From Phenylobacterium sp. (GTDB lineage Bacteria; Pseudomonadota; Alphaproteobacteria; Caulobacterales; Caulobacteraceae): 5,640 nucleotides of DNA. Under the pieces are notes generated by a model. The model was not told the DNA's origin. It did no database searches and worked only from the letters and a program-made list of their open reading frames with translations. Of the stretch, positions 4,065 to 5,640 are shown in pieces. Position numbers and translations under genes: made by a program. Position 1 is the first letter of the stretch. Each line of letters begins with the position of its first letter. Where the stretch lies: assembly GCA_028290925.1 (NCBI GenBank), contig JAQGIX010000431.1, positions 1 to 5,640 on the forward strand. The letters are read 5' to 3'.

Positions 4065-5640
4065 TGATGCGTTCCCTGATCATCCTTGCGGCCGGAGTGT
4101 TCCTGATGGCGGCGGCGCCTGCGCCTTCGAAAGACCCCTACGCCTTCATGGAGGAGATCGAGGGGGCGAAGGCGCTGGCCTTCGCGAAGGGCGAGAACGC
4201 CCGCTCCCTGCCGCAGCTGCAGAGCGATCCGCGCTATGCGCAGATCCATGCCGAGGCGCTGAAGATCGTCACCGCCAAGGACCGCATCCCCAACGTCTCC
4301 CTGGCCGGCGACGGCGCCCTGCGCGACTTCTGGCAGGACCAGGACCACGTGCAGGGCCTGTGGCGGACCACCACCGTCGAGAGCTACCGCACCGCCACGC
4401 CGCAGTGGCGGACCCTGCTGGACATGGACGCGCTCTCCAAGGCCGAGGGCGCGACCCTGGTGTTCGGCGGCGCGACCTGCCTTGGCCCCGACGACCGGCT
4501 CTGCCTGGTCCGGCTCTCCAACGGCGGCAAGGATGCGGTCACGGTCCGCGAATTCGACGCCCAGGCCGGTCGGTTCGTCGACGGCGGCTTCCACCTGCCG
4601 GAGGCCAAGCACAACTTCGACTGGATCGACCGCGACACCCTGGCCGTGGCCACCGAGTGGACCCCCGGCGAGGTCACCGAGTCCGGCTATCCGTTCATCG
4701 TCAAGCTCGTGAAGCGCGGCGAGCCGCTCGCCGCCTCAAAGGAGATCTACCGGGGCACGGTGAAGGACGTCTCCGTGGCCCCCCTGGTGCTGCGCGATCC
4801 CGCCGGCCAGGCCCAGGCGGTGTTCCTCGATCGCGCCCTCGACTTCTTCAACACCGAGCACCTGCTGCTCACCGACCAGGGCGTGGCCAAGGTGGCGCTT
4901 CCCACCAGGTCGACCATCCAGGGCTATGTGGCCGGCCAGGTGGCGCTCACCCTGGAGCAGGACTGGCCGGAGGCGGGGTTCAAGGAAGGCGATCTCCTCG
5001 CCCTCGACCTCGCCGCCCTGAAGGCCGATCCGGCGCATCCCAAGGCCCACCTGGTGCTGCGGCCCACCCACAGCCAGGCGGTGGAGCAGGTGGCGACCAC
5101 CCGCGACCGGCTGGTCGTGGCGCTCTACGACAACGTCAAGGGCCAGGTGCTGAGCTTCGCGCGGGCCGGCCAGGGCTGGACCTCCACCCGCCTCGACCTG
5201 CCGAAGGACTCATCGATCCACATCGCCTCGGCGACCGATCGCGACAACCGGCTGATCCTCGGCGTGACCAGCTTCCTGACGCCCTCGACCCAGTGGCTGG
5301 CCGACGCGGTCTCCGGCGCGCCTCAGAAGCTGAAGAGCCTGCCGGCCCGTTTCGACGCCTCGAAGGACGTGGTCGAGCAGTTCTGGGCGACCTCCAGGGA
5401 CGGGACCAAGGTCCCCTATTTCGTGGTGCGGCCGAAGGGCCTGAAGCTCGACGGGACCGCGCCCACTCTGCTCTACGCCTACGGCGGCTTCCAGGTGAGC
5501 CTGTCGCCCGCCTATTCCGGGACGATCGGCAAGCTGTGGCTGGAGAAGGGCGGCGTCTATGTGGTCGCCAACATCCGCGGCGGCGGCGAGTTCGGGCCGC
5601 GCTGGCACAACGCCGGCCTCAAGCTCGACCGCATGCGGGT
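4064..5640 (+). CDS. Exported prolyl oligopeptidase (S9A family), partial
   Basis: An open frame from ATG 4064 (second ATG at 4067) to the right edge gives 525 residues of a family usually near 700. The N-terminus MMRSLIILAAGVFLMAAAPAPSK is a signal peptide with a short basic part, a hydrophobic core and an A-x-A-like cleavage region near residues 19-22, so the enzyme probably acts in the periplasm. The mature part begins DPYAFMEEIEGAKALAFAKGENARSL, the S9A N-terminal segment, and continues through the beta-propeller (FWQDQDHVQGLWRTTTVESY, LPEAKHNFDWIDRDTL, SGYPFIVK). The hydrolase domain starts before YAYGGFQVSLSPAYS (471-485) and NIRGGGEFGPRWH (503-515), strong S9A signatures. The catalytic serine (GGSNGG-type motif), aspartate and histidine lie beyond the window, so activity cannot be confirmed. 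Members cleave short proline-containing peptides; the natural substrate is unknown. No Shine-Dalgarno sequence precedes the start. Confidence 0.96.
   Translation, partial: MMRSLIILAAGVFLMAAAPAPSKDPYAFMEEIEGAKALAFAKGENARSLPQLQSDPRYAQIHAEALKIVTAKDRIPNVSLAGDGALRDFWQDQDHVQGLWRTTTVESYRTATPQWRTLLDMDALSKAEGATLVFGGATCLGPDDRLCLVRLSNGGKDAVTVREFDAQAGRFVDGGFHLPEAKHNFDWIDRDTLAVATEWTPGEVTESGYPFIVKLVKRGEPLAASKEIYRGTVKDVSVAPLVLRDPAGQAQAVFLDRALDFFNTEHLLLTDQGVAKVALPTRSTIQGYVAGQVALTLEQDWPEAGFKEGDLLALDLAALKADPAHPKAHLVLRPTHSQAVEQVATTRDRLVVALYDNVKGQVLSFARAGQGWTSTRLDLPKDSSIHIASATDRDNRLILGVTSFLTPSTQWLADAVSGAPQKLKSLPARFDASKDVVEQFWATSRDGTKVPYFVVRPKGLKLDGTAPTLLYAYGGFQVSLSPAYSGTIGKLWLEKGGVYVVANIRGGGEFGPRWHNAGLKLDRMR

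Noticed and set aside
4010..4612. Minus-strand open frame opposite the peptidase gene
   Set aside because: It is antisense to a strongly supported S9A gene with a signal peptide and family motifs; no ribosome binding site or domain seen.

Overview
The window is GC-rich (roughly two thirds to 70% G+C by eye) and densely coding, with short gaps. Together with the gene content (acyl-CoA dehydrogenase, APH-type phosphotransferase with a DUF6285-like partner, WYL regulator, periplasmic prolyl oligopeptidase) this suggests an alphaproteobacterium, perhaps of the Caulobacter/Phenylobacterium kind. That placement is an inference from composition and protein style; no rRNA or marker gene is present.

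Layout. (1) 1-983, minus strand: N-terminal 327 residues of an acyl-CoA dehydrogenase, running off the left edge. (2) 984-1097: a 114-bp divergent promoter region. (3) 1098-2105, plus strand: an APH/choline-kinase-fold phosphotransferase of the ACAD10/11-LvaA type, overlapping by 4 nt with (4) 2102-2458, a 118-aa protein resembling DUF6285/LvaB. (5) 2455-2742, minus strand: a 95-aa protein of unknown function whose stop codon shares a CTAG tetramer with gene 4. (6) 2743-2816: a short divergent spacer. (7) 2817-3815, plus strand: a WYL-domain transcriptional regulator, followed after 33 nt by (8) 3849-4004, a 51-aa basic protein with one hydrophobic stretch and a strong ribosome binding site. 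(9) 4064-5640, plus strand: the N-terminal 525 residues of an exported S9A prolyl oligopeptidase, running off the right edge before its catalytic residues.

How the genes work together. Genes 1, 3 and 4 look like one metabolic module. In Pseudomonas putida, LvaA (kinase), LvaB (small essential partner) and LvaC (acyl-CoA dehydrogenase family) convert 4-hydroxyacyl-CoA to 3-hydroxyacyl-CoA through a phosphorylated intermediate; mammalian ACAD10/11 fuse the kinase and dehydrogenase domains. Here the kinase and partner form a tight two-gene operon divergent from the dehydrogenase, so a related CoA-ester conversion is the best hypothesis; the substrate is unknown. Genes 5, 7 and 8 form a small regulatory/unknown neighbourhood with no visible tie to the module. 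The peptidase probably has its own promoter and may be translated from a leaderless mRNA.

No tRNA, rRNA, CRISPR array, insertion sequence or convincing intrinsic terminator was seen.
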